Below are positions 1 to 11,260 of a stretch of DNA of 64,000 nucleotides, in pieces. Under the pieces are notes generated by a model. That model was not told the origin of the DNA. It made no database searches and was given only the letters and a program-made list of their open reading frames with translations. This stretch comes from Symsagittifera roscoffensis (Eukaryota; Xenacoelomorpha; Acoela; Convolutidae). Made by a program: the position numbers and the translations under genes. Location of the stretch: NCBI RefSeq assembly GCF_963678635.1, contig NC_087066.1, forward strand, positions 32,989,301-33,053,300. Direction: 5' to 3'. Numbering within the stretch: the stretch's first letter is position 1; every line of letters begins with the position of its first letter.

Positions 1-1148
1 CAAAAGCTCGAGTTCGTTTACAGAGTACTTTTGTTCGCATGAATTTAAGAACCTTGATGCATACGCAATAGTTGCCCAACCTTCTGGTGTATCTTGTTCC
101 AGAGCCGCGCCTATTCCTTCACGGCTAGCATCACAAAAAATGCGAGTTTCTCTGTCACTTACGAAGTGTCTGTTTTCTGTAATGCTTTTAACGGCATTTA
201 GGATGTTTTTGAACGCTTTTCCGCTTTCCTCACTCCAATTAAAATTAAATTTGTTTGTCGTAGACAGTAGGGGTCTTAAAGGGTCACATAATTGAGCTAG
301 GTTGGGTATAAGTTTGCTTAGATGGTGGATAGATCCCATAAAACTCTTTAATTGTTTGAATGTTTTTGGGTACGGTAGATTTATTAATGCGTCTGTTTTC
401 TTCTGCATAGGTGTTGTGCCGTATTCGTTTATTACGAATCCCAGCCACTCTACTTCTCTGCAACCAAATTTACATTTGTGTACCAAAATGGCCATGTTTT
501 CGGCATCTAATTTATTTAGGACTCTAGTCAATTTTTCTAGGTGCTGCTCCTTCGTACCGTGTGATATAATTAAGATATCGTCTAAGAATGTGAACGTGTC
601 CTTTTCGTTGTTAAGCGCTAAATCTATGGCCTTCTGGAATTCTGCGGCCATATCCGTGAGCCCGTAGAAGCCAGTTTGGAACTGGTAGGTTTCCGTTGCA
701 TTTCCCCCAATTATGCTGAAATTACACTTGTTTCGTCCAGTGGTAGCTGACTATATGCGTAGCGTAGGTCCATCGTGGAAAAAAAATGTTGTTCCCGCTT
801 ATGTTTACGTTCTTGTGCCGATTGCGCTATATTGTCCAACAAGACATCAATATTCGGCATCTTGTACTTATTTTTGTGGATCGATTTAGTTATTTGTTTC
901 GAATTCATGGCTAATTTAATTGATTGGAGTTTCTTAACAGTAATTACAATAGGGCTTAAGAATTGCTGGTCACTGCATTTTTCTAGGCGAAATATATGGC
1001 CTTGGTCAATTAATGATCGGATTTCGTGTTCCACTTTTTCTTGAATATGGATGGGATTGCGTCGCCTTCGTTGTTGTAGAGCCTTGAATTCTGTTTGATA
1101 TTTTGTTTGCACCATGTGGTTTCTTGAGCGCCCTACTTGTGTACCCAC
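1..1148 (-). pseudogene. Ty3/gypsy-like retrotransposon pol fragment (reverse transcriptase)
   Basis: Reverse-transcriptase remains read on the minus strand and run off the left edge. The N-terminal part (711-1148) ends with FFSTMDLRYAYSQLPLDE, the fingers/palm entry of Ty3/gypsy RTs. A second frame from about 735 down to 1 carries FLDDILIIS near 571-591, equivalent to the YxDD catalytic motif, followed by residues typical of the RNase H approach. The reading frame breaks near 735, just after the first motif, so this is a dead copy. It lies downstream of the gag fragments at 1674-2795 on the same strand, in normal gag-pol order. Motifs are seen directly; assignment to Ty3/gypsy is from family knowledge. 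Confidence 0.85.
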
Positions 1149-1673
1149 GCCGCGATTTGTGTATCTGAGCTGTCAATATTGTTAACATGAAGTGCTGACT
1201 TACCAGTTTGCTTTTCTCTCCTGGTGTAGTTGTATTCCGATTTGCGGAGAAGATTGCGCCCCTGGATGTTTGCTCGTCTGTCATCCACCACTATAAAAGA
1301 AGCTGTTTGAATTGTCCAACAACTTGAGTCTATTGAATCGGCCAAGGGACGGGATTTTGTATCCATTGTAGCAGACCATTCGGTTGGCCTCATCGTCATC
1401 TCCCATTTTGGATTTGACTGCCAATTTTACTGTGGATGCAAGGAGGTTGACTGTTTTTTCGTTCACGAAAGACGTTGGGGAACCTGTCAGCAATAAAAAC
1501 GATATTATTCGTCTCCGAGCGGACCCTAATGAGATGTCCTTGTAAATTGGTGTTTGTGATTACTTCTGCTCGTCTTGGTTCGAATTTTATCCCGTTGGTG
1601 GATGTATCATCCGGATGGATTAATTCCCATCCCGGTATAATATCACCTGCTTGCAGGTAATTGACGTATGCGG
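1149..1673 (-). pseudogene. Retroelement protease region, frame-broken
   Basis: Between the gag and RT fragments of the same minus-strand element, short overlapping frames (1281-1493 and 1396-1776) carry retropepsin-like text, for example TGSPTSFV followed by a hydrophobic/charged segment. The active-site Asp and the following Gly-Ser lie in different frames, with a small deletion near 1488, so the protease is inactivated. Identification rests on position between zinc-knuckle gag and RT plus the short motif. Confidence 0.55.
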
Positions 1674-2795
1674 TCATGTCTGTTTCCTGAAGATCCTGTT
1701 GCTGTAGAATGTTCTCCTGTATTGCATTTTCTTTGCTGGATTTGTATAGTTTAGCAAAACGACCCTTTTTGTGCATTTATTGCAAATTTTGTCTCGCGCC
1801 GGACACTGTGCCAAATGGTTCGCTGAAAATGCGTTGCCGCATTTGAAGCAAGCTTTTTTCTGTGCGGATCTGTCGGTGTTGTTCCTTGACGTCGTTCCTC
1901 TTCTATTGCGTCCACGCCGAGGTTGAGACTTGTAGCCACCCCTCCTTTGGACGAAGTTTACCGGTTCTGATTTTTTATTCGTAAATCCGGTGTGACTGTT
2001 GGAAGTTCCCTGCTTTCTGATGTGGACCTGATTCTCGAGGCCTTTTTTGTGTCTCACCGCGTAATCCAACGCTTGTTCGGGCGGTTTTGTTTCGGCTAGT
2101 AGATCTTTTTGAACCTCGTCGTTTGACATGTTCGCTGTAAATAAATCTCTGATAATTTCTGATTCGAGTCCTCCATCCTTGCATGCAGTACACTTGAAGT
2201 TTCCTTTGACCACGAGTTCTGTGAGTCCACAATGAAATTCTTCTAGGGATTCCGTTTTTCCCTGTTTGCGTGTGAAGGCTTCATAGCGATCGAATGTCAC
2301 ATTTTGTTCTTTTACAAAGAGTCGTCTTAGTCTGCCCCAGAAGTCTCTGGTCAAGATTCCCTGAATTTTGAGATCCGGAGAGTATTGTGTCAATCTTCTT
2401 CGACCCTCAGTCCCAAACACAAGTAGATATAGCTCCTGCATTTGTTGTCCGCTTCTTCCCACGGAATTTTGTCTACTGTTGGACCAAGGTTGTCCAGTCG
2501 TTGACACTGATTTTCCCACGCTACCCGTTTCTCTTGGTTGCACAGATTGCGATCTCGTATTTGTTTGCCTGTTTCCCCCTAGATAGGGAGTTCATACCCC
2601 GGTTCTTGAGGTTTTCGTATAGCTGGGCAACAAGAGCTGTTGCAAGAGCCTTTTCAAGTTTACTCCGTCTTTCGCGACAATGCCGAGGAATAGTTGTGGA
2701 TTCCACTTGTCCCACTCTAACGGTGGTTCCGCTGAGGCTTTCTGCCAGAACGGTGTTATTCCCAATGGGCTCTTTGTAACTGCTGGCTGCGCCAT
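1674..2795 (-). pseudogene. Ty3/gypsy-like gag fragment with zinc knuckles
   Basis: Gag-type protein in at least two frames. The N-terminus starts at ATG 2795 (MAQPAVTKSPLG...) and runs to 2592; the main body is 1674-2543. The C-terminal third is rich in Arg/Gln/Asn, then has CFKCG...H...C and CNKC zinc-knuckle cysteines at about 1770-1860. The middle region (charged, with many Glu/Leu/Lys) resembles a retrotransposon capsid domain. Frame breaks near 2550-2590 and 1780 make it a pseudogene. It precedes the protease and RT remains in the sense direction. Confidence 0.8.
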
Positions 2796-2796
2796 G

Positions 2797-2826
2797 TTAT
2801 ACCCTCACCCGTTAGGTGAGGTATAA
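2797..2826 (-). promoter_or_regulatory. Hairpin abutting the gag start codon
   Basis: A 13-nt left arm (TTATACCCTCACC, 2797-2809) pairs with a 12-nt right arm (GGTGAGGTATAA, 2815-2826) around the 5-nt loop CGTTA. In the sense (minus) direction it ends one base before the gag ATG at 2793-2795. It could be a leader RNA structure of the retroelement; function unknown. Confidence 0.6.
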
Positions 2827-3223
2827 TCACTGTTAGTTGAAAGCTACGCTGTGTGCTACTTGAGAATTAAACGAATAAGAGAACAACCTAAATTCAACTG
2901 TCTATATTTAAGTCTGGCTGATACTGACCTCGAATCATTTGAGAGACAGTGCCTTGCAGGTACTAGTACAAATGTCATTACGTATAAATAGGTACTTATT
3001 TAATCATCAGACTTCTATATGTTAATTAATTTATTCTAAGTCTATAACATGTATATGTTACCAACTGGTTATTCTAGCGCCTGAGCTGACTTAATCATTA
3101 CTGGATGTTTTGCTATAATATCCGTACGGATAACAGCAGGATTGAAACAGCTGAAGGTGACCACGCTCTGTCCTCATTCAGCATCTTTTATAAATTTGAT
3201 CACACGATTGTCTTCTGTTTCAG
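2827..3223. other. Gag leader or LTR-derived DNA, then intron-like sequence
   Basis: No convincing gene. The part next to the gag fragment should be its leader or LTR, but no second LTR copy is visible to delimit it. The right end finishes in a pyrimidine tract and CAG (3211-3223, cttctgtttcag), a good 3' splice site for the exon that follows. Confidence 0.4.
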
Positions 3224-3870
3224 AGTTTCTCAGAGGGGGCACCATTCTGGCGTTCGTAGATGCATACTTGAATCTTCAAGTGTTTCCAGTGGATGCCAAG
3301 AAAAACGGAAACGAGGAGTGCAAAAAAGTGGCCGCTATCAGTCATCCTATCTCGGTCTTCTTTCCAATCGACACTTCTTTTCCCCATGTTCAATACCTCG
3401 TCTTTTTCAACAGCATATCGAAAAAATGCTCACTCCTGGAAGTCGATTGGGACACTTTTCCAGATGATTCTCAAACAGATGAATGGTCTGAGCCAAATGA
3501 AACGTCGAAATGTGAAGCATCAGTTTCTTTTCAGATACTCCCGGCATCAAGAACCACAGCTTTATTTTTCTACAAGTTTGATTGCGAGGAGACGGATTTC
3601 GAAGTGGAGTTAATAGGACAACCAAAATGGAGATGGGCAGATTTGATCCGTTCATTTCGCAATTTTTTAATAGAGAGCAAGTCTGAATTTTCTTCACTAT
3701 ACCGCTCCTTTCTTGCACCTGGAACGGAAACTAGTAAAACTCGCTTTCACCTATCACTGAATCCTTCTTTTGGAGGAAATATTTACATTAGTAATTACAA
3801 CGAATCTGGTAACCAGAAGCAATTAGTTTCTTTAAGGTGTGAATTTGGCTTTGAAGCAATAAAAAATTAA
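3224..3870 (+). CDS. Putative terminal exon of an unrecognised gene
   Basis: An open frame of about 215 codons starts after a strong 3' splice signal (cttctgtttcag, ending 3223) and stops at TAA 3868-3870, with an AATAAA overlapping the stop region (about 3859). The translation has balanced composition, with FLRGGTILAFVDAYLNLQVF near the start and an acidic Asp/Glu/Ser stretch (DDSQTDEWSEPNE) in the middle. It could also be read as one frame from 3142. I do not recognise the family. No upstream exon is identified, since the DNA to the left is retroelement; it may be a gene fragment or an isolated copy. Confidence 0.45.
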
Positions 3871-4309
3871 ATTTTTTACTTTAAAGAGCCCCGCTACAAA
3901 TTAATAATTTTTGGAAAGTCCGCCTGTTTTGGCCTTGCTTAGAAGATTCCAGGATAGCTCAGAAAACGAATTTGCTCTAAAATACCTTGCCCCTCCCTGT
4001 TTCTTCAAATAAATGATTTCCTATTAGTTACAAAAACACTAACAGAAAACACCAGCTATATTCCGTTGCCTGGTTGTAAAAACTGGACGGACGAAGTTTT
4101 CAAACTGTCAAAAATGCCAACCAAAAAATAGCGCGAAACGAAATTCTATTCAAAACATATCAAACATAAATGGTTTGGAAAGATTCATAAACGTCAGAGA
4201 AATGATAGGTCTGAAGATTGGAACAATCAAAAGACGAACTGTCTTTGAGAAAAGTCGGCTATTCATATGAAATATTTTCTCTGTTAGCCAATGCAAAAAA
4301 TTACAAGAC
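3871..4309. other. Intergenic, nothing recognised
   Basis: AT-rich sequence with AATAAA-like polyadenylation signals near 4007. No gene or clear repeat seen. Confidence 0.4.
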
Positions 4310-5320
4310 TGCCCGGGTCGAGGTGCTCGATATATGTCTCGACTTTCTCGACCAAAAAAAGGTGTGTTTCAACCGTCTCGACCAAATTTCGGTATTAGTC
4401 AATTTTCTCGACCACATTTTGGTATATTTCGACTTTTTCGGCCAATTTTTGGTATGTTTCGACAGTCTCGACTCACCAAAAAAGTGTTGGACTTTTTTGA
4501 CCCAGTTCACTTATGTTTCGATTTTTTCCACCAGTTTGATTTGTTTCGGCTTTCTTGACCAAAAATGGGTATATTTCGACTGTCTCAACTTTTTCGACAA
4601 ACGAAAAAAAAAACTTTCTGGCTATTGTCGGCTGTGGTTGCTCCGAAAAACTGTTCAAAAATTTTTTTGGGTTCTCATTGAGTTTTTTGTTAATACATTT
4701 TTAGTACAGTCGATTTGTGGAAACGGTTTTCTAAAAACTTCAAAAAATACTGCTGAACCTATTTATCGACTGTTCTCGACCTATGTTTCAACTGTGCTCG
4801 ACTATATTTCAAATTTATTCGACCTATCTTTCAAATGTGCTTGACCTAAGTTTCATTTGTACTCGACCTATGTTTTGACTGTGTTCGGCGTATGTTTCGA
4901 CTTTCTCGGTCAAAATTGGGTATTTTTCGGGTGAGCTCGACTTATGTTTCGACTGTGCTCGACCTATGTTTTGACTGTGCTGGACCTTATTTTGCGATTT
5001 TCTGGACCTAAAAGGATATGTTTGGACGGTGTTTGACATATGTTTCGGCATTCTCGACCTTCTCGACTATCAAATAAGTTAATCAAATTGATAAAAAAGT
5101 GTAATAAATGTTTCTCAGTTAATTTCTTGCGATGATGCTTGATTTGAAAGAAAACAATGAGAAACAATCAAAAACTATACTTTTTTAAAGTTGAATCTCA
5201 AAGTTTTGATTTAATTTCTTTAAAAATCTGAGCTGAAACTGTTGATATCAAAACTGAATTTTAAAGATTGTGACATAAGTCGAGACATAAAAGTTGAGAC
5301 ATAAGTCGAGCCAACGACCC
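4310..5320. repeat. Degenerate minisatellite with CTCGACC core
   Basis: Imperfect tandem units all carry TCGACC followed by a short T-rich stretch and TTTCGACT. At about 4330-4600 the unit is near 30 bp (CTCGACCAAATTTCGGTAT... type). At about 4780-5060 it is near 22 bp (CTCGACCTATGTTTCGACTG). A few more units occur at 5268-5312 in the opposite orientation (GTCGAGACATAA). Long open frames here, such as 4218-4844, are artefacts of the repeat and rich in FDFFDQ-like peptides. Confidence 0.85.
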
Positions 5321-5731
5321 GCGCATCGAATTCAATCCGATTTATAATTAAGGTTTTTGAAAAAGTCGCATGAAACTTTTGGTCGGTTTTCAGGTTTCCC
5401 TGCCGACAGATTTTCAGTAGTAATTTTTCTTCATATTTTGATGGCAAAGGCCAACGCTGCCAGAGATCAAATGCGAAGGTTTTTCCGTGTACATACAACT
5501 GTTTACCCTGCAAATAGCAGAACTCTTAATAAACCGAGGAAATTGTTCATTTACAACTCTTTAACTGCCAAGGCTATTGTCTATTCTCATCAGTTCATCT
5601 AGCAAATTGGAGTGTTCCTACTATAGCGAAGAAAATTTCAAAATCATCGCTTATTGTGCGCTTCCATTCTCTGGGTAGCTTTAAAAGTCGAGCAAGTGCA
5701 GTTTTGCGACTGAAAATCCGCGGTCGACAAG
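5321..5731. other. Intergenic, nothing recognised
   Basis: No repeat or gene that I can support. A GTCGAC-containing stretch just before the LTR (about 5720-5730) is the flank of the retroelement fragment. Confidence 0.35.
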
Positions 5732-6142
5732 TGAGTTAAGTTCGAGGTGTAACTCATAGAGTAATTTCGGATAGGGTACACCATCTGCTCGTCACGCTAT
5801 CTTATTTTCGGCCGGATAGATTCGTGCAACTTCTTAGTCTAATACCGATCTTAATCTTACTCTTATATCTACTAGTCTCAGGGTATTTAACTAGTCTCTG
5901 CTAGGCTCAAAAGATCTAAAGTATACTGGCTTATTGCGATTGCTAGAAGGTCTCTTGGAGAGGTAACTAATTTCTAAGTTAAATTCAAATCTGTCTGGTG
6001 CTGAAATTACAAGTAATTTCAGCACTTACAAATAAGTGGGTTGTTAGTTAGATGGATCATGATTGGTTGATATTAAGTATTTTATAGTGATAAAATATCT
6101 AATTTATAACCAATAATAAAATAAAGTTTAGATCTGGTTCCA
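5732..6142 (-). repeat. 3' LTR of a truncated LTR retrotransposon
   Basis: On the minus strand this reads TGGAACCAG... to ...CTTAACTCA and is homologous to both LTRs of the element at 32489-43275. Shared features are the palindromic AAATTACTTGTAATTT-type motif followed by CAGCACCAGA, and the segment AAGATCGGTATTAGACTA. It is preceded (at 6143-6160) by the same CCCCGGATG segment that precedes the right LTR at 42937, so it is the 3' LTR of a minus-strand copy. Confidence 0.85.
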
Positions 6143-8845
6143 CTCATCCGGGGCTTACAGAGTTTTTGAATCTTGTATCTTCTAACTGTAAAGAAGGATG
6201 GATGATGATCGTTGGTATTTGGCGAGCATCATTTCTTATTTCGTTCTTGGAGACGAAAGCTCCAGTAAGCTGGAATCGTCGATAGGAAGTTGTTAGCTGT
6301 CGTTCGACAAAGACTATGACCGGCAACGAAATCAGTCTGATTTCAAGATGGTTTGTTATGATCGTCTGTTCTTGATCGGTTGTGTAGAACTATTTTTCGA
6401 TCTGGATTGGGAATGGCGTGAAACTCGAGTTTGGAGGGAATGCCTTGTAACTCGGATCTGTACGTATACTTGAACATCGAGGTAGTCATTGGTCTGATTC
6501 AATGAAGTCCTTTTCTGCGAAGTCAAGTCGTACTCTAAATCCTTTTTGAGTCGTGATTGTGGGTGGCATGTCGGTTGTGTTTAGCCATTCTGTAAGTTGA
6601 GTGTGATGGGGTCGTCTAGTCTTTGGATGCTCGTCTTTGTGGTTGGGTGTGATCTATGTACTGCATATTATGATTTATATTTTATAATATTTTGTAAATT
6701 CAACTTTTTAGTTATGATTTTGGTTAATTGTTGTCGCAAAAGCCTTTTTGTTTTAGTTCAGTTATTTTCAAGAGTTACTCACCCTTGAGTATCTCTTGTC
6801 AAAAATATAGTGTGTTCACAAAGCGTGGTTGTAGCACAGTGTGTTAGGCCGGCTATAGAGCATGCTCAGGACGTCCTCTCTGGTGGGTTAGGCCAGGAGT
6901 GGGAGTATGATTTCATGCTGGTTTTTTAAGGGGTCCTGTTTTGTGCTAACGTTTCATGTTATATTAATTCTGGCTTTTCTTTTGTTACTTTAGTTGTGTC
7001 CTTTTCTCAAAAATCAAAATGTTTTTGGTTTGGGTTTGTCTTGCGACTTTTTGGTGTTTTATTATTTCTTTTTTAGACTTGGTAAGAGTCTTCAAAAGAA
7101 TAAATTGGCCAGTTTTAAGCTGGTTTGATCCGGTTTGGGTACCGTAGGTGATCTTTTCTTAATCATGCTGTTAGTTTGTGGTCTATGGTGTTTAGTTAGC
7201 TGTGTTGGTTAGTTTGGTTATTAAAAAATTCCATTCCAACCGGGTTAAAGGTAAGTTGGAATTTTGTTATCGCTTGTTTGAGTTGTTGTTAGTGTAAACT
7301 TAAAACTTGAATGCATTATTTTAATTAATTCTTCGTGGGCGAGTTGTGCGATTGTGGATAGTATTCTTGTGCGGGTGAACGAAGATATATAAAAGGTTAG
7401 TACTGCATTTCTCTGTATTAATTTACTACTTTAAGATTAAATTTTACTGCTTTGTGGGGATCGAATTTATAAAGTGATTATCATCGTATTTAATTTTACT
7501 ACATTTAGGGAAATAACTTTTAGATGAATTTATTACTTTTATTTTGAATTTTACTGCATCATTTAGCGCTGTAGGTTTAATAGAGTTTATTATGAAAAAA
7601 CTGTTTGTTTTTTTATTTGTTTTTTCTTGTTGTAGGTGATCGTGGTGTGAAGACTAAAGAAAATGTAAATTACTTATAAAGAATGGTTAATTTTATTTTA
7701 AAATACTAAAATCATACTTACCTTAATCGTCGGTAAAGAAGCCATGAGGTAAAACATCGTGAATAGCATCTGATGTGGTTAGTAATTTTTCTAGTATGCG
7801 TACGATGTTTTTAGTTTGGAGCAGTGGCCAAAGCAATTGAGGTGCTTTTATAGTTTTAGTTCTTCGGTGCCTACTGCAAATTCGTGAAGTGGGTTCTGAA
7901 TTAGATTATAAATTTTGTGATTGTATTTAGTGTTGTGTATAAATTCTAAAATTGGTACTTCAACAGGTTGAATGAATACATGCGGGACAATGAGTGGTCG
8001 GGATTCTTCTGCGTTGAAGGTTTTGGTGAAGGGACAGAATATATACATTTGCGTGATCGGGTCATAATTCCGGAGGATGCCTTCAAGGTTAGTATTTTTT
8101 ATACAAAATGTGAAATTTGGGAAAAACGGTGAGGTGTATATAGAATTGATAAATTGAAATCTGTGGTGGGGTTGTCGTGATGGTGTGTGTAAATGAAAAT
8201 GGTTCTGGATAAAACGTTAATAAGTGTACATGTGTGTTTGTTTAGTTCTCATCATGATGTCGTGTGATCAGTGCAAATCACGTTTTTCGGTATGAGGAAA
8301 TAAAATGTTAGTGAAAATGTTTGAAATTTTTCGTGAAATGATTCGTATGCTTGAATGTATGATAATGCTTCTGAAATAATGTGATCATGCTTTTTATCTA
8401 GTATGCTAAGTGTGAAGTAGGGTGTTTTGATGAAAATTTTTTCTGTTAATTGTGGGTTTGCAAATTGATCGTCGTCAAGAAATTGGTCTTGATTAGATCT
8501 GATGATGTTATGATCATAATATTCAATTGAATAGTCGTTAGCTCGGGGTGCAGTGAATGTTTTTAGTAACTTTTTATATCATACGTATGTAAATTGTCGG
8601 GGTGTTAATGTCGTGGTTAGTCTAAATAATTCGTTCTTATTTCTTTCAATATCTTTTGCGGTATTAAGGAGTGGTAGCGTAAGGGGGTTAGTAAAATTGT
8701 AATAAGCTGTCCAATGAAGTGTGGGTATTAACACATGGTCATCTACGAAATGATGTGGTTCGGGCTAGGGTCGGATTGATTTAATGTATATTGGGGAAAT
8801 AAAGGTAGGGTTATTTGAAGATAATTTGTAGTATTGGTGTATTGC
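6143..8845 (-). mobile_element. 3' part of an LTR retrotransposon, 5' truncated
   Basis: Interior sequence belonging with the LTR at 5732-6142. Its text matches the reverse complement of the plus-strand element at about 40900-42930: both contain the CTATAGAGCATGCTCAGGA segment (6854-6872 here; the complement lies near 42210-42230). A conserved terminal ORF remnant lies at 7723-8048. The 5' half is missing and the copy stops where the inverted TCGA minisatellite begins at about 8846. Confidence 0.8.
7723..8048 (-). pseudogene. Remnant of the retroelement's last ORF
   Basis: The minus-strand frame 7848-8048 encodes IQPVEVPILEFIHNTKYNHK and then YNLIQN...HEF. The plus-strand element at 40990-41308 encodes the near-identical IQPVEIPILEYIHITKYNHK. 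The C-terminus continues in a second frame to a stop at 7723. Conservation between two copies shows it was once a real coding region. The product is unknown; its position between pol and the 3' LTR would fit a third ORF or the end of pol. Confidence 0.65.
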
Positions 8846-9450
8846 AGTCGAAACATAAGTCGAGCACAATCAAAATATACCCGATTTTTGTCGGTTAAGT
8901 CGAAACATACGCCAACCACAGTCGAAACTTAGATCGAGCACAGTTGAAATATAGATCCAGCACACTGGAGACATAGGTCTAGCACAGTCGAAACATATGT
9001 CGAGCACAGTCGCGAAATTGGGCGAACGTTTAAAAAATAGGACCTAGAAGTGCAATTTATGTCGGATATATTGATGGCACGACTGAAACATAGATGCAAA
9101 TAGCAGAATAACCCTGTATAAATGAGCGTTTGTTGTGCAGTTAGATAGACCAGCCTAAACTGCTCGTCTTATAGAGAACCACCTCGAGAAGGCCGACACA
9201 TGGCCCCAAAATAAATTAGTTAAGTTTTTGGGGCAACGACAAAAACTTCAAGCAGAAAAATAAAAAAAAAGTTGGTCGAGAAAGTCGACACATATCTAAA
9301 ATGGGTTGAACAAAGTCCGTTACTTTCTTTGTTGTGTGAAGAAAATCAAAGCACACCAAAATTTGGTCAAGAAAGTTGAAACACATCGAAATTTTATCGA
9401 GACGGTCAAAACAAAACAATTTTGATCAAGAAAGTGGAAACATGACACAG
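8846..9450. repeat. TCGA minisatellite, opposite orientation to 4310-5320
   Basis: Units of the type CAGTCGAAACATAAGTCGAG fill 8846-9080. Related units (GGTCGAGAAAGTCGACACAT, about 9270-9450) continue after a short unique piece. They are reverse complements of the array at 4310-5060, so the retroelement fragment at 5732-8845 is bracketed by inverted copies of the same satellite. Confidence 0.8.
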
Positions 9451-9887
9451 ATAGCCCTTGCCCAGGTTGAAATAATAATAACATAAAAGCGAAGCTGCAC
9501 TTCGCAATCACTGACAAAAAGAATATTAGAATTATACCAAACTACAATAAGAATTTGAAAAATAAAAAAAAAATTGCTTTTCCTACTTCTAGATTTTCAG
9601 TCATTGGTTAAAACAAACGCTTCACGTCGCCTTCCTGTCTTCAAAACACCAGAAATCATAAAAACATATAGAACATAGGCTAAAAAAATTTAATTATTTT
9701 TCAAGCAGTAATGATAAGATACTAAAATTGAGCAAGAAAATTGAGCGCCAACGTTTTCAATATGAATCAAAAAATAAAAAAAAATCTTTTTTTAACACAC
9801 GCTTTTGACTATGTGAATCAGCTTCAACAGAGATTTTGTTAAAACTGTCACATCAAAAACATATACATAATTTTTTCTACAACAAAA
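9451..9887. other. AT-rich flank, nothing recognised
   Basis: A-rich sequence leading to the tandem repeat unit. No ORF or motif I can support. Confidence 0.4.
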
Positions 9888-10107
9888 CGAAAGTGAGAAC
9901 CTAAAGATGACCTAATGGCCGAGCGCCCAGAGAAGAATCCCTTGCTTTGCTCAACTTGGTTCGAAACCACCCATACCCTGACCTTGATATATGTGAACAC
10001 GAGGAGACATGGTCCAACTTTACCGTTATTACCCGTTTATTTTCTTTCTAACTCGGATCAGAATTGGTTAAGTCTCTAAAAAACAAGAATCTGCTCAAAA
10101 ACAGCAG
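9888..10107 (+). repeat. Left part of tandem unit 1 (tRNA-like head), interrupted by the Polinton
   Basis: Nearly identical to about 28862-29087. It contains a pol III-type A box (TGGCCGAGCGCC, 9916-9927) and a perfect-consensus B box (GGTTCGAAACC, 9958-9968), 42 bp apart, as in a tRNA-derived SINE head. The unit is cut at 10107 by the Polinton and resumes at 27753. Confidence 0.8.
10102..10107. other. Target-site duplication, left copy (CAGCAG)
   Basis: CAGCAG abuts the left terminus AGTAGTATGC. The same hexamer follows the right terminus at 27747-27752, and occurs once at the unoccupied homologous site 29082-29087. Confidence 0.95.
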
Positions 10108-10936
10108 AGTAGTATGCATATAGTGCACTAGGATCGGGGGGGGTTGTCATACATGGATGACCATTAGGTATAAATCATAATGGTCACCATGTATTAAATG
10201 ATCAGCAATGGTCACCATGTAATAATCCTAATTGTCACCATGTATAATTTTATACCTAATGGTCACTATGTAAAAATCCTAATTGTCACCATGTATAATT
10301 TTATACCTAATAGTCCTCATGTAAAACTTCGGTATATTATTGAGTATTCCCACTGAACGTTGTGGAAACGGGAATGGAATTAGGTTTTGGTCGGTGCATG
10401 TTTTCCCTTCGAAAGTTTGGGGGTATTGGTTTGTTTACATGTAAAATGACGTTATATACCTATTATATGCGACCAAACTATCTGGTATATAGGAAAGCAC
10501 AAGATTTTGGCAGCGTAGCTTAACTGTTGTCTGCGGTGACCGATTTCCTTCAAAAATGCATGTTTTATTGCTGAATCTCGAAGAAAGGAAAATTCGTCAA
10601 GTGCGGCGGCCGCCACCTCTATTTAGGCAAAAATCAATTTGACCAAAATAAGAATGAAAAATTACTTTAAGCCAAATGAAGCTAAAAAATAAGGAAAAAT
10701 TACGAAACACTGAAAACTCTAAAATAATGAAATTGGCTTGAAAATTTCGACATTTCCATTTTCCGTGTCTACAGGAGACTGAAAAATAAACGTCTGAAAT
10801 CTATGACAAAAGCTTTGATTTTATAGAAAGATTGATAGAGCTAAAAGGTTGAAGTGTCTAAAGATCTTGAAAAACGAGAACACTGATGAAAGCCAAAAGT
10901 GCCCATTAATTTTGCTGCAATCATTTCTAAGACTTG
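10108..10936 (+). repeat. Polinton left terminal inverted repeat
   Basis: Matches the reverse complement of 26911-27746 with few differences, the largest being a G-run of 8 (10136-10143) against a C-run of 15 (27704-27718). Homology fades after the GACTTG at 10931-10936. It contains the iteron-like array at 10149-10323 and a GCGGCCGC palindrome near 10605. Confidence 0.93.
10149..10323 (+). repeat. Iteron-like array in the left TIR
   Basis: Six direct copies of a 13-mer, consensus TGGTCACCATGTA, begin at 10181, 10209, 10232, 10260, 10283 and 10311: spacings 28, 23, 28, 23, 28 bp. One inverted copy lies at about 10149-10162. Ordered iterations near a terminus look like binding sites for a replication initiator or for the integrase. 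The mirrored set in the right TIR keeps the same spacing. Confidence 0.85.
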
Positions 10937-11260
10937 TACCTAACTTGTTACTATAAAATTGAAGTGGAACAAAATTTCTTGGGGTCCGAGTAGAGGAAAA
11001 CGCATGGCGCTCGACTCTCAGCCGAAAGGCGGCGTTTCGAAACCCGTCCGGAAATTGTACTGAAAGGAGGCAACAGTTGCTGGTATGGTGATATCCCCCC
11101 ATAGATCGATTTTGTACTTTTTTTCTCACTTTGATAAAAAGCTTAACTTCTCGAATTACTGCTATTCAGTTAACAATTGGGTAAAATTTCAACTACTAAA
11201 AGAATGTATTGTTCAAAATTAAATTGTAAAATGTATAAATCAACCATATTAAATGGTTAG
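10937..11260. other. Polinton interior between TIR and protease gene
   Basis: Non-coding apart from a tRNA-like stretch. On the plus strand an A-box-like TGGCGCTCGAC (11005-11015) is followed by an anticodon-arm-like segment with CTCTCAG and a B-box-like GTTTCGAAACCC (11034-11045). The arms pair imperfectly, so I read it as a tRNA pseudogene or SINE-head fragment, not a working tRNA. Confidence 0.4.

Noticed and set aside
4218-4844. 208-codon open frame
   Set aside because: Its Phe/Asp/Gln-rich peptide repeats simply read the TCGACC minisatellite.
10821-11129. 102-codon minus-strand ORF at the TIR edge
   Set aside because: It spans the TIR boundary and the tRNA-like stretch; the homologous part in the right TIR does not keep the frame.
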